Below, piece by piece: positions 17,139 through 25,573 of a stretch of DNA of 64,000 nucleotides. The notes beneath the pieces were generated by a model that did not search any database, was not told the DNA's origin, and saw only the letters and a list, made by a program, of their open reading frames with translations. This stretch comes from Pararhizobium sp. (GTDB lineage: Bacteria; Pseudomonadota; Alphaproteobacteria; Rhizobiales; Rhizobiaceae), in assembly GCA_017794825.1 (NCBI GenBank), contig CP051237.1, forward strand, positions 992,001 to 1,056,000, in the 5' to 3' direction. A program made the position numbers and the translations under genes. How positions within the stretch are numbered: position 1 is the stretch's first letter; each line of letters begins with the position of its first letter.

Positions 17139-18449
17139 TCATCGCAATAGGCCGGGCAGGAAAGTCACAATTGACGGGAACAGCACCATGATCAGCATTC
17201 CGGCCAGCGTCAGGCCGACGAACAGCCAGGCTGAAGCGAAAATCTCGCGCATGGAAACGTCCGGAACCGCCGCCTTGACGGCGAACATCACGTAACCGAA
17301 GGGCGGCGTGATCGCGCCCAGCGTGATGTTGATGAGGAACAGCACCCAGAACCAGACAGGATCGAAACCCATGGCCTTGATGATCGGGACGTAGATAGGG
17401 ATGAGGACCAGCATCAGGCCAAGCTGGTCAATAAACATGCACAGCACAAAGGGAAGCAGCATCAGCAGGAATAGCATCAGCCACGAATTCACATCGAGTG
17501 ATGCGACGATCTGGGTGAGCGCGGAAATTGCTCCGGTAAACGCCAGTAGTTGCGTGAACATGACTGCGCTGACCAGGATGATCAGGATGACGGTCGCCAA
17601 AAGTGCAGCCTCGCCCAGCGACTTGTACAGCATCCGGAAGCTCAGCCTCCTGTAATAGGCCGCTGTCAACAAGCCGCCGATCACTCCCGTCGCCGCCGAC
17701 TCGGACGGGGTAGCAATACCCAGCATGATCAGTCCGATCACCATGAAGATGATCAGGCTGAACGGAAGGAGACCGAGGACCGCGCGCCATTTTTCCGCAG
17801 ACAAAACAGTTGCGCTCTCCTCGTCTTCAGGCGCGAGCGAGGGATCCATGCGCACTTTGACGAAGCAGGCGGAAACATAGAGGGTCGCGAGAAGAAGACC
17901 GGGCAGAACGCCGCCAATAAGGAGCGAGGCGATCGAAACATCGGCCAGCGTGCCGATGATGATGGCGAGGATGCTCGGCGGAATAATCGGCGCCAGACAG
18001 GCGCCGCCTAGGATCGTCCCGATCGAGAGACGGAGGTCATACTTCCGCTCGACCATGACCGGCAAAAGCGACCGCCCCATCATCGCTCCGACCGCCATCG
18101 CAGATCCGGATAGCGCACCCAGTATGGTGGCGAGCGAAACGGACAGCACATACTGGCGTCCCCTGACCCTGCCGACGAGCTTGTCGATGGAATCCATCAG
18201 AACCTGCACGCAACCGGACCGGAACAGGATTTCACCAAGCAAGATGAACAGCGGGATGCTGCCGAGCGACGCCGTCGTGGCTGTGTCGTACATGCTGTTG
18301 ACCACCATGCCGAAACCGGCGCTGCCGAGCATGAAGAATACGCCACCGACAATGATAACGAGGAACCCCAGGAATATCGGCATTCCCGTCAGGAAAAGAA
18401 CGACAAGAAGGGCGAGCCCCGCCGACAATATGATCCACCAGTCAGCCAT
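17139..18449 (-). CDS. dctM: TRAP transporter large permease subunit
   Basis: The 12-helix ion-driven permease of a tripartite ATP-independent periplasmic transporter, 436 residues. DctM-family landmarks are GSIPLFILLGEILFRSG in the first third, GGACLAPIIPPSILAIIIGT (about 145-165) and ITLGAITPPFGYVMFAV near residue 380. It lies five bases after dctQ, so the two are translated together. With DctP and DctQ it would import an organic acid using a sodium gradient. The neighbouring LigM-type demethylase suggests a methoxylated aromatic acid. Confidence 0.92.
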   Translation of the reverse strand: MADWWIILSAGLALLVVLFLTGMPIFLGFLVIIVGGVFFMLGSAGFGMVVNSMYDTATTASLGSIPLFILLGEILFRSGCVQVLMDSIDKLVGRVRGRQYVLSVSLATILGALSGSAMAVGAMMGRSLLPVMVERKYDLRLSIGTILGGACLAPIIPPSILAIIIGTLADVSIASLLIGGVLPGLLLATLYVSACFVKVRMDPSLAPEDEESATVLSAEKWRAVLGLLPFSLIIFMVIGLIMLGIATPSESAATGVIGGLLTAAYYRRLSFRMLYKSLGEAALLATVILIILVSAVMFTQLLAFTGAISALTQIVASLDVNSWLMLFLLMLLPFVLCMFIDQLGLMLVLIPIYVPIIKAMGFDPVWFWVLFLINITLGAITPPFGYVMFAVKAAVPDVSMREIFASAWLFVGLTLAGMLIMVLFPSIVTFLPGLLR

Positions 18450-18454
18450 GGCGC

Positions 18455-18997
18455 CTACCCGATGCTGCTCGCGCCGATGTCGGTCGACATCGCAGTCACC
18501 CGGCTCACGGGCCGGAACTCAGGGCGCGGAAACAGCGACCGCAGAAAATAGAGCGAAGAACTCGCGAATCCGTATGTAATGAAAGCCGACATCCAGATCA
18601 CCGGAACCGGATGGTTCTGGACCGTCATGATGCCAAGGGCGAACTGTCGGAAATTTTCCTGAAGGCTCATCCACGCCGCGAATGCGCACACGACAACGCC
18701 CGTCAGCGAGCTGATAATGCGCAGCGGCCTTTCCATGGCCGGCGCCAGTTCAGGCACCAGATTGATCTCGATATGGCTTCCGGCGCGCGCAGCGTGCGGC
18801 GCCATGGAGAAAATCATGATGCAAAGGATGTTGGAAAACGTGTCGTTCGCCCAATCGAGCGGCTGGCCGAGGAAATAACGTGCAATCACTTCGGCGCAGT
18901 AGATCAGAACCAGCATCGCCAGTCCGATCACGCCAAGAATGTAGGACGCGTCTGTCAAAAGATCATGCAGACGGCAGAGATTGCGAAGCAGCTTCAT
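18455..18997 (-). CDS. dctQ: TRAP transporter small permease subunit
   Basis: The four-helix small membrane subunit, 180 residues, which shields the DctM transport domain and helps dock the binding protein. Hydrophobic segments lie near residues 15-40, 55-75, 90-112 and 130-150. The motif LDWANDTFSNILCIMIFSM is typical of the second helix. The C-terminal 30 residues are polar and cytoplasmic. A stable hairpin separates it from dctP. Confidence 0.88.
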   Translation of the reverse strand: MKLLRNLCRLHDLLTDASYILGVIGLAMLVLIYCAEVIARYFLGQPLDWANDTFSNILCIMIFSMAPHAARAGSHIEINLVPELAPAMERPLRIISSLTGVVVCAFAAWMSLQENFRQFALGIMTVQNHPVPVIWMSAFITYGFASSSLYFLRSLFPRPEFRPVSRVTAMSTDIGASSIG

Positions 18998-19029
18998 CGA
19001 TCAATCGCGCGTAGGATGACTAAGGGGTA

Positions 19030-19057
19030 TTGAGGCGGCCCTTAACAGCCGCCTCAA
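19030..19057. other. Intercistronic stem-loop between dctP and dctQ
   Basis: A perfect ten-pair stem (TTGAGGCGGC with GCCGCCTCAA) around an eight-base loop lies between the end of dctP and the start of dctQ. On the minus strand no T-run follows it, so it is unlikely to be a full rho-independent terminator. It could protect the 3' end of the dctP message and so give more binding protein than permease. Confidence 0.7.
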
Positions 19058-19074
19058 TTTCTTGGGAGGATGTG

Positions 19075-20085
19075 TTATTCGGCGTCGCCATTGGCGCGCG
19101 CCATGTCCTGCAGTTCCCGGACGCGGTCCGCCGTTTGCGGATTGCCGTCAATTGCGGTTTGCCATGATCCGGCCAAAAGACCGGTTTCCGCCTTGGCGAA
19201 CAATTCGGAGTCAAGCGCAGTCTCCTCCATGCCAGCTTCCTTCAGAGCTGTAATCGTTTCGTCGGCGAGCGTTGCAAACTCCTGCGTGCTGCTTTCCTCG
19301 ACCCGGCGTCCGGCTTCCAGCAACAGTTCCTGATCTTCAGGCGACAGCGCGTTGAATTTGTCGAGGTTCATGGTGACAGAAAACGGCGACGTCCCGAAAC
19401 GCGGACGCATCATGTATTTGGTCACCTCCTGGAGCTTGAGGCGCTGCATGCCGGCAATCGGATACGCCACGCCGTCCACTACGCCTTTTTCAAGAGCCGA
19501 GTACATTTCGCCGGCTGGCAGGTTCACGAGCGAGCCGCCAAGCGGCGCAACAATGGGCTCGTAATATTTGTTGCCGCGGATCTTCTTGCCAGCCAGCGGC
19601 TTGTCGCCGTCGGCCAGCGGTTCGCGAAGAATGATCTGATAGAAATCCTCGTTCCCGCTGCCCGAAGTGAAGGCGATGAGTTTCTGATTGAAACGCTGCA
19701 ATTCCTTGTCAGCAAACTCCCAATAGCCTTTTTCCCGCCACATCGCCGGGTCGGGCGGGAGGGCGAAAAACGCCGAGGGCACGCCGGTCGTGCCGAGATA
19801 GTAGATCGGGGTTGCAAATCCGAAATCGAAGACACCGCGCGACACGGGTTCAAATTGCTGGTTGGGCGGAATGACTTCGGGACCGCTGAACCGGAATGTG
19901 ATGCGTCCGTCGGATGCTTTTCCGACATATTCTGCAAGGCGCTGCGCAACCACAATCGTGCCGTCGAACCTGTCGTCCCAGGCAGTCAGGAAACGGAATT
20001 CTGCTTTGTCCTGGGCAAAGCCCGACAAAGGCAGCATGGCCGCGCTGGCGGCCATGGCGAGTATGGCAAGTCTGCGTGTAATCAT
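19075..20085 (-). CDS. dctP: TRAP transporter substrate-binding protein
   Basis: The periplasmic receptor of the TRAP system, 336 residues, with a Sec signal peptide cleaved near SGFAQ-DK. The DctP fold shows FGFATPIYYLG, the arginine-containing KIRGNKYYEPIVAPLGGSL (about residues 170-190), where the Arg normally grips the ligand carboxylate, and EKGVVDGVAYPIAGM. GGAGGAG precedes the ATG. It is the first gene of dctPQM and is followed by the hairpin at 19030. The sequence does not look like a C4-dicarboxylate specialist; an aromatic acid would fit the neighbouring demethylase. Confidence 0.9.
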   Translation of the reverse strand: MITRRLAILAMAASAAMLPLSGFAQDKAEFRFLTAWDDRFDGTIVVAQRLAEYVGKASDGRITFRFSGPEVIPPNQQFEPVSRGVFDFGFATPIYYLGTTGVPSAFFALPPDPAMWREKGYWEFADKELQRFNQKLIAFTSGSGNEDFYQIILREPLADGDKPLAGKKIRGNKYYEPIVAPLGGSLVNLPAGEMYSALEKGVVDGVAYPIAGMQRLKLQEVTKYMMRPRFGTSPFSVTMNLDKFNALSPEDQELLLEAGRRVEESSTQEFATLADETITALKEAGMEETALDSELFAKAETGLLAGSWQTAIDGNPQTADRVRELQDMARANGDAE

Positions 20086-20387
20086 GGTTCTCCTCCTTGA
20101 TTTGTGTGGACACAGCTGGAGTGCTCCCCGGAAAGATTCCGAGGCTGGCGGTCCATCTGTGAAAACGATGCTGGTCTATTGATCAGGCAAGCCCGCTATG
20201 CACGCGTCAGCTCCGCTCACGGTCTACCTATGCCCTGTAATGATCCTGTCTCCTCCGACATTGGCGTTCGCGCGCACGCTTCACCAATTCACTGGCATGT
20301 TCATAACATGAAGGAATATCACTTACAAGGAGGACTCCTTGTTTTTGTATTGATGCTGCTGAATGTTCAACGCGGTTAAGCGATAGA
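20086..20387. promoter_or_regulatory. 302-base gap before dctP with a perfect inverted repeat
   Basis: No gene is seen here. Two symmetrical elements stand out: ACAAGGAG-GA-CTCCTTGT at 20325-20342, a perfect inverted repeat with eight-base arms, and TTCAT-AAC-ATGAA at 20300-20312. The first is followed by a T-run on the plus strand, so it resembles a plus-strand terminator, but no plus-strand gene precedes it. An operator for the adjacent TetR regulator is at least as likely. A 91-codon plus-strand open frame in this gap has no coding character. Confidence 0.5.
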
Positions 20388-21062
20388 TTATGCAGAGGCG
20401 ACCGAAAGCCGATCCCGGGCGCCTGTTCCCGCTTCCGCCTGCTCGATCTCGAGGTTGAGTACGGCCGGGGCCAGCTTACGCCAGGTCTGGATCACCTCTT
20501 CGCGGTTCACCTCGTATGGCGTCCATGAACTGACGTAGAAAAGGCCTCTGAGGACATAGTGCGTCAGCTCGATAAACTGACGGGCGCGTTGTCTCGAATG
20601 CCCGGCTTCAACCAATGTTTCGGTCCAGATTTCATCAAGTAATCGTCTTGCATCCTTGATGATGGGATAAACGATATGAGCCAGGTCCCGGTCGGATCGC
20701 GCAGCGATCAGAATCTCGGTCATCGCCATAAATACCGGCATGAAGAAAAAATCTTCGGAGGAAGCCATGAACCGGTCTATTGGATTGACGGCGGAACTTG
20801 CAGCAGAAGCCGATTTGCGCGCGTGATCGATCGCCTGTTGCATGGCGAACTCTGTCGCCGCTGCGATCAGGTCGTTCTTCTTGGGATAGTAATGCTCCTG
20901 TGCTCCACGGGAGACGCCGGCGCGGGCCGCCACACCGCTTGCGCTGAAACCGGCGTACCCGCTTTCGATCAAAACCTTGAGCGAAGCATCCATGATGGCC
21001 GCTTTCGTCGCCCGGCGACGGTCAGCCTGTGAACGTCGGGGTTTGGCAGGTTTGTTCTTCAT
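20388..21062 (-). CDS. TetR family transcriptional regulator
   Basis: A dimeric repressor of 224 residues. The N-terminal helix-turn-helix (about residues 20-65) contains GYAGFSASGVAARAGVSRGA and the typical YYPKKNDLIAAA following helix. The C-terminal ligand domain is helical, with two phenylalanine-rich stretches. The start at 21062 (MKNKPAKPRR) has GAGAAG upstream; an ATG 33 bases earlier is possible. It lies upstream of dctPQM on the same strand and probably regulates that transporter and the LigM-type gene. The gap with the perfect inverted repeat directly follows it. Confidence 0.85.
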   Translation of the reverse strand: MKNKPAKPRRSQADRRRATKAAIMDASLKVLIESGYAGFSASGVAARAGVSRGAQEHYYPKKNDLIAAATEFAMQQAIDHARKSASAASSAVNPIDRFMASSEDFFFMPVFMAMTEILIAARSDRDLAHIVYPIIKDARRLLDEIWTETLVEAGHSRQRARQFIELTHYVLRGLFYVSSWTPYEVNREEVIQTWRKLAPAVLNLEIEQAEAGTGARDRLSVASA

Positions 21063-21199
21063 CGGCTTCTCGCAATCTTGCGCTGTGCAGGTCATTCGCA
21101 GATACCTTTATGAACCATCCAGCGAAAACATATATAGAGCCGAATAGTACAGACAAACCGTTACCAGCCCAACTGGCTGTGATGTATGTGCAAACCGCT

Positions 21200-22000
21200 C
21201 TATCGCCGCGGCAGATACGCCCGGCCATTGTTGAGCGCGGCGGCAAGCTCGGAAAACCGGTGACCGTCACCGTCGTGGACGATCAGCGGAGGGCGAAATT
21301 CCAGTCTTGCCCGGCTGCCCTTGACGCCGGAAAGCAGAAGCCGGGCGGCGTTGGCGTCGCGACGCGGATGAATCAGCGTGATGCAGAGACCACCGAAGCG
21401 GTTCTCACAGGCGGAGAGGATTTCCGACACAGATTGCGGGCGCGCAATCAGGGAAAGCTGTCCGCCAGGCTTCGCTATGGCGTTGGCGGTTCTCAGCCAC
21501 TTGTCGAACATCTCAGCCTGCATGGCGTGCGCTTCGGCCTTGAGCGCATCGGGGGTCTTGCGATCGGCCGGCAGGTTGAATGGCGGGTTCATGATGACAT
21601 GATCATAGACGCCGTCCTGCAGACCCGCCGCAAGGCGCGCCTTGCCGGTCAGGGTTACGTCCGCTTCGATCACGCTCATCCGGGGTCTGAGCGCCGCATT
21701 GGCTTCGAGATCGACGGAACGTCTTGCAAACTCCGCCATCATCGCGGAACGTTCGACGAGCGTCACCTCGACAGACGAAACGCGCGACGCCACGGCCATG
21801 CCGGCGGCCCCCGAACCAGCGCCAAGATCGGCGACCTTCCCGCGCGCGTCGTCAGGCACCATGGCTGCAAGAAACATGGCGTCGCTTCCCGAGCGATGTC
21901 CCTGCCCTTTTGGCTGGATCACGTGGAAGGCGCCGAAGTGAAAAGCGTCGACTGTTTCGCTTTCGACCCGTTCTGGCCGGTTGTCCGTCATCGCCGTCAT
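21200..22000 (-). CDS. N6-adenine tRNA methyltransferase, TrmN6/YfiC-like
   Basis: A SAM-dependent methyltransferase of 266 residues of the family that methylates A37 of tRNA-Val in enterobacteria. It shows the SAM-binding VADLGAGSGAAGMAVA, the acidic EVTLVER strand and the N6-amino methyltransferase motif NPPF (in IMNPPFNLP). It has the family's opening GAFHVIQPKGQGHRSGSDAM. The ATG at 22000 overlaps the DUF2007 stop by four bases. The much longer open frame upstream is the DUF2007 gene read out of frame. Confidence 0.85.
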   Translation of the reverse strand: MTAMTDNRPERVESETVDAFHFGAFHVIQPKGQGHRSGSDAMFLAAMVPDDARGKVADLGAGSGAAGMAVASRVSSVEVTLVERSAMMAEFARRSVDLEANAALRPRMSVIEADVTLTGKARLAAGLQDGVYDHVIMNPPFNLPADRKTPDALKAEAHAMQAEMFDKWLRTANAIAKPGGQLSLIARPQSVSEILSACENRFGGLCITLIHPRRDANAARLLLSGVKGSRARLEFRPPLIVHDGDGHRFSELAAALNNGRAYLPRR

Positions 22001-22224
22001 TTTGGCGGTTTCAGCTCTTCCGCCAGTCCAGCGCTTTCGACTAGGCTGCGCGCCTCTTCCATCCGGTCGGGATCGACAAGGATCCGGCGCGGCAATATGC
22101 CGATGGAACCGTCCAGCACACTCATGTTCTCGTCGGCGACAAAACAGGCGATGCCGGCGTCTTTCATCAGGCTTGTGACGAAGGATATGGTGACGACATT
22201 GTTGGTTCTCAGCAGTTCCTTCAC
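21997..22224 (-). CDS. DUF2007 domain small protein
   Basis: A 75-residue protein of the DUF2007 family, sometimes called putative signal-transducing proteins, with no known biochemical role. It has a short alpha/beta fold: MKELLRTNNVVTISFVTSLM, then a segment ending RRILVDPDRMEEARSLVE. The GTG start at 22224 follows AGGGAAG. The four-base overlap with the methyltransferase shows they are coexpressed, an arrangement common in related genomes. Confidence 0.8.
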   Translation of the reverse strand: MKELLRTNNVVTISFVTSLMKDAGIACFVADENMSVLDGSIGILPRRILVDPDRMEEARSLVESAGLAEELKPPK

Positions 22225-22426
22225 CGTCTTCCCTTTCCTGGCGCGAATGCGCGTGCGATGGATACATGATCGAGGCGCCGCCTTTCAACTGCGGGCTCGA
22301 CGCATCGTTCACGCCGACGCATGGCTTCTAATACACGATAGATTGTCCGGCGGTCACTATTAACCCTTGTCGCCGCACGTGCCTGTTTCTATTGTTATGG
22401 GGTAAGGAAACAGGAGTTTTTGAAAA

Positions 22427-23443
22427 TTGGGCGTTGTAATACCCCTTGAGAAAAATAACAGGCATGCCGCGTCGATAAAGAAGCTAGTCGATCTTACAAA
22501 ACCCGGCATGGAAAGGGTGAACCAGCTTATCCTGTCGAGGGCCGGTTCCGACGTCGAAATGATACCGGAGGTCGCCAATCATCTGATATCATCCGGCGGC
22601 AAGCGCCTGAGGCCGATGCTGACGCTGGCTTCGGCGACGATGTTCGGCTACGAAGGCTCAAACCATGTCAAGCTTGCGACCAGCGTCGAATTCATGCACA
22701 CGGCGACGTTGCTGCATGACGACGTGGTGGACGAGAGCGACCTGAGACGCGGCAAATCGACAGCCCGCATGATCTGGGGCAACCAGGCCAGCGTTCTCGT
22801 CGGCGATTTCCTGCTTGGACAGGCGTTCAGAATGATGGTCGACGTCGGCTCCATGGACGCCCTCGACGTGCTTTCGACGGCCGCCTCGGTTATTGCGGAA
22901 GGCGAGGTTTTCCAGCTTTCCGTGGCGAAGAACATGGAGACGACGGAAGACGACTATCTCGCTGTCATTCGCGCCAAGACGGCGGCGCTGTTTTCAGCGG
23001 CCGCCGAAGTTGGACCGATCGTCGCGGGATCCGGCAAGGCGGAGCGCGACGCGCTTAGGTCTTACGGCGTCAATCTCGGCCTCGCCTTCCAGCTTGTCGA
23101 CGATGTGCTCGACTATGGCGGCACGGCGGCTTCTCTCGGCAAGAATGTCGGAGACGATTTCCGGGAAGGGAAAATCACGCTTCCCGTCGTTCTGAGCTAC
23201 CGGCGAGGAAGCGAAAAGGATCGCGCTTTCTGGCGCTCCGCGATCGAGGATGGAAAGAGCGACGATGCAGCCCTTGAAACGGCGCACAAGCTGCTTGCCG
23301 CAACAAACGCCCTGAACGACACGATCGCACGGGCGGAGCATTATGGAGCCATTGCCCGCGACGCTCTTGCGCCGTTGCCGGAAACGGCGGAAAAAGACGC
23401 GTTGCTGGATGTGATCGATTTTTGCATCAGCCGCGTGACTTGA
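22427..23443 (+). CDS. ispB: Long-chain polyprenyl diphosphate synthase
   Basis: An all-helical trans-prenyltransferase of 338 residues that adds isopentenyl units to make the octa- to decaprenyl tail of ubiquinone. The first Asp-rich motif is LLHDDVVDESDLRRG (about residues 95-110) and the second LVDDVLDYGG (about 225-235). GGKRLRPML is the conserved diphosphate-binding lysine/arginine region. It starts with TTG at 22427 behind AGGAAACAGGAG; the next ATG would remove conserved N-terminal sequence. Alphaproteobacteria mostly make Q10, so the product is probably decaprenyl diphosphate, though chain length cannot be read here. It is divergent from DUF2007. Confidence 0.93.
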   Translation: MGVVIPLEKNNRHAASIKKLVDLTKPGMERVNQLILSRAGSDVEMIPEVANHLISSGGKRLRPMLTLASATMFGYEGSNHVKLATSVEFMHTATLLHDDVVDESDLRRGKSTARMIWGNQASVLVGDFLLGQAFRMMVDVGSMDALDVLSTAASVIAEGEVFQLSVAKNMETTEDDYLAVIRAKTAALFSAAAEVGPIVAGSGKAERDALRSYGVNLGLAFQLVDDVLDYGGTAASLGKNVGDDFREGKITLPVVLSYRRGSEKDRAFWRSAIEDGKSDDAALETAHKLLAATNALNDTIARAEHYGAIARDALAPLPETAEKDALLDVIDFCISRVT

Positions 23444-23560
23444 CCACCGATTTGCGACGCGAAGGCAAATGAACCGGCGTCTTGACGAAAAATAGCCATG
23501 CTTGAAGATCACGTTTGGCGAAGAATCTGTAACAGGCATGCAATTGCGGGAATAAACAAT

Positions 23561-25552
23561 ATGTTGCAACGGAAATTGAAGCGGCTACTCGGTGCAGCGA
23601 CGATTGGCGCGTTCATCGCCCTTCCTGCTTCGGCCCTTGCCCAAACGTCCGACACCGGTTTCGACACGACGATAGCCAACAGCTACGCAGGCGCGGTTCT
23701 GGCCGGCCAGAGCGCGGAAGCCGATCTTGAGCTGGACACGGCGATTGACCTCTACACAAAAGCGCTCGGCTATGAACCGGACAATATCGATATCAAGCAA
23801 CGGCTGATGCTCCTGCTTTTCAAAAGCGGCCGTTTCGAGGAAGGCGTGGAACTCGCCGACGAACTCAAGACGGAAACCGACGTCGCAAGCGTCGCAGCCC
23901 TTGCGCTTGGCGTGGACGCCATGAGAAAGCGGGAATTCGGACGCGCGCAGACACAATTCGACACAACCAGCGCCGTCGATCTCGAGCGCCTGCTGAACGG
24001 ACTTCTCGGCGCCTGGGCGACCTACGGCGAGGGCGACGCCAACAAAGCGATTTCCCGGATCGAATCGCTCTCGGGACCGGATTGGTACGAGATATTCAAG
24101 ACGTTTCACATTGCGTCGATTCACGAACTGAACGGCGACAAGGGCGAGGCGCGACGCCTCTACACGTCCCTGATTCTCGACCAGAACGCCGCCCGCACCG
24201 CGCCTGACACCTTCATCCGCGCAACCATGGCTCTCGCAGGCATGGAAGCACGCAGCGGAAACAAGCGAGCCGCTCTTGATGCGCTTGCGTCAGGAAGCGC
24301 CTTTGCGAGCGGTTACATGCCGCTGGAAACGCTGCATGACATGATCGAGGCGGACATGCCTCTGACAGCCGACATTGCAAGCCCCGAGCAGGGCGCGGCT
24401 GCGGTGCTGTTCACAATTGGCAGCGCGCTCAATCGCGAAGGCGCGCAGGATTATGTCGCCCTGTATCTGAATTTTGCCCGGGCGCTCGATCCGGATAACG
24501 CATCGACGCTGATCATACTCGGCGACCTTGCCGCAAACCTTGATGATATCGAAGGCGCAAACGCCATTTACCGCGCCATACCCGATAATTCCGTCATGCA
24601 TCGCGTCGCGCAATTGCAGCTCGGGCTCAACCTGGCCGATCTCGGACAGGTCGAGGAGGCAAAAGCCTATCTGAACGGCCTGATATCGGAAAATCCTGAC
24701 GATCTCCGGTCCTATCTGGCTCTGGGCAGCGTCCTGTCTGAAGCCAAGGAATTTGGCGAGATGGCCGAGAATTACGACAAGGCCGTCCAGGCGATCGGCG
24801 TGCTGCCGAACCGGTCGCACTGGAATATCTATTTCCAGCGGGGAATCGCCTATGAGCGGCTCAAGGAATGGGAAAAGGCCGAACCGAATTTCAAGCGCGC
24901 CCTCGAACTGTTTCCCAATCAGCCGCAGGTCATGAATTATCTGGGGTATTCCTGGGTGGACATGAACATTAATCTCGATGAAGGAATGGCTCTGATCCGT
25001 GACGCCGTGCGACTGCGTCCCAATGACGGCTACATCGTCGATTCGCTCGGCTGGGCCTACTATCGTCTCGGCGAATACGAGAATGCCGTTGAGGAACTCG
25101 AGCGCGCAGCCGAATTGCGGCCCGGAGATCCGACGATTAATGATCATCTGGGAGACGCATACTGGCGCGCCGGCCGCAAGACGGAAGCCGTGTTCCAGTG
25201 GGAGCGTTCGCTGACGATGGAGCCGGACCCGGTAGAAATTCCGAAAATCGAAGCAAAGCTGCAGAAGGGACTTCCGGACGATACGGACACGACTCTTTCT
25301 CCTTCGAAGACAGACAAGACCGAAAGCCCACCAGAAACCAAGGCGGAAGCGCCGCAGAAGGAAAGCATGGCGGTCCCGGACACCGGAAGTCAGGCCGCCA
25401 AGTATCAGGTAAAGCCAGGACAGACTCTGTGGAACATCGCCGCTGAAATTCTTGGAGACGGGGCTCTGTACGAGCAGATCCTTCAGGCCAATCCCGAGCT
25501 CAACGGCAGACCTGACCTGATCCATCCAGGCCAGATTATCAATCTGCCGTGA
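23561..25552 (+). CDS. Exported tetratricopeptide-repeat protein with C-terminal LysM domain
   Basis: A 663-residue envelope protein. Residues 1-28 form a Sec signal peptide (cleavage near ASALAQ). About 500 residues of TPR helices follow, clearest near residues 410-540 (WEKAEPNFKRALELFPNQPQ and YRLGEYENAVEELERAAEL). A Pro/Glu/Lys-rich linker of about 60 residues then leads to a C-terminal LysM domain (YQVKPGQTLWNIAAEILGDG to the end), which should bind peptidoglycan. It probably scaffolds cell-wall or outer-membrane assembly proteins. It sits between ispB and ispE; the TPR protein at this place is common in related bacteria, while the LysM addition is less expected. I start it at 23561 because the signal peptide begins there. 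Confidence 0.82.
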   Translation: MLQRKLKRLLGAATIGAFIALPASALAQTSDTGFDTTIANSYAGAVLAGQSAEADLELDTAIDLYTKALGYEPDNIDIKQRLMLLLFKSGRFEEGVELADELKTETDVASVAALALGVDAMRKREFGRAQTQFDTTSAVDLERLLNGLLGAWATYGEGDANKAISRIESLSGPDWYEIFKTFHIASIHELNGDKGEARRLYTSLILDQNAARTAPDTFIRATMALAGMEARSGNKRAALDALASGSAFASGYMPLETLHDMIEADMPLTADIASPEQGAAAVLFTIGSALNREGAQDYVALYLNFARALDPDNASTLIILGDLAANLDDIEGANAIYRAIPDNSVMHRVAQLQLGLNLADLGQVEEAKAYLNGLISENPDDLRSYLALGSVLSEAKEFGEMAENYDKAVQAIGVLPNRSHWNIYFQRGIAYERLKEWEKAEPNFKRALELFPNQPQVMNYLGYSWVDMNINLDEGMALIRDAVRLRPNDGYIVDSLGWAYYRLGEYENAVEELERAAELRPGDPTINDHLGDAYWRAGRKTEAVFQWERSLTMEPDPVEIPKIEAKLQKGLPDDTDTTLSPSKTDKTESPPETKAEAPQKESMAVPDTGSQAAKYQVKPGQTLWNIAAEILGDGALYEQILQANPELNGRPDLIHPGQIINLP

Positions 25553-25573
25553 CCTGCGCGGCATGATCTTTTC

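Noticed and set aside
20104..20379. A 91-codon plus-strand frame before dctP
   Set aside because: No ribosome binding site, no family resemblance and no coding bias; it crosses the palindrome.
21029..22363. A 444-codon plus-strand frame opposite the methyltransferase and DUF2007 genes
   Set aside because: It is antisense to two genes that are coupled by a four-base overlap and carry family motifs.
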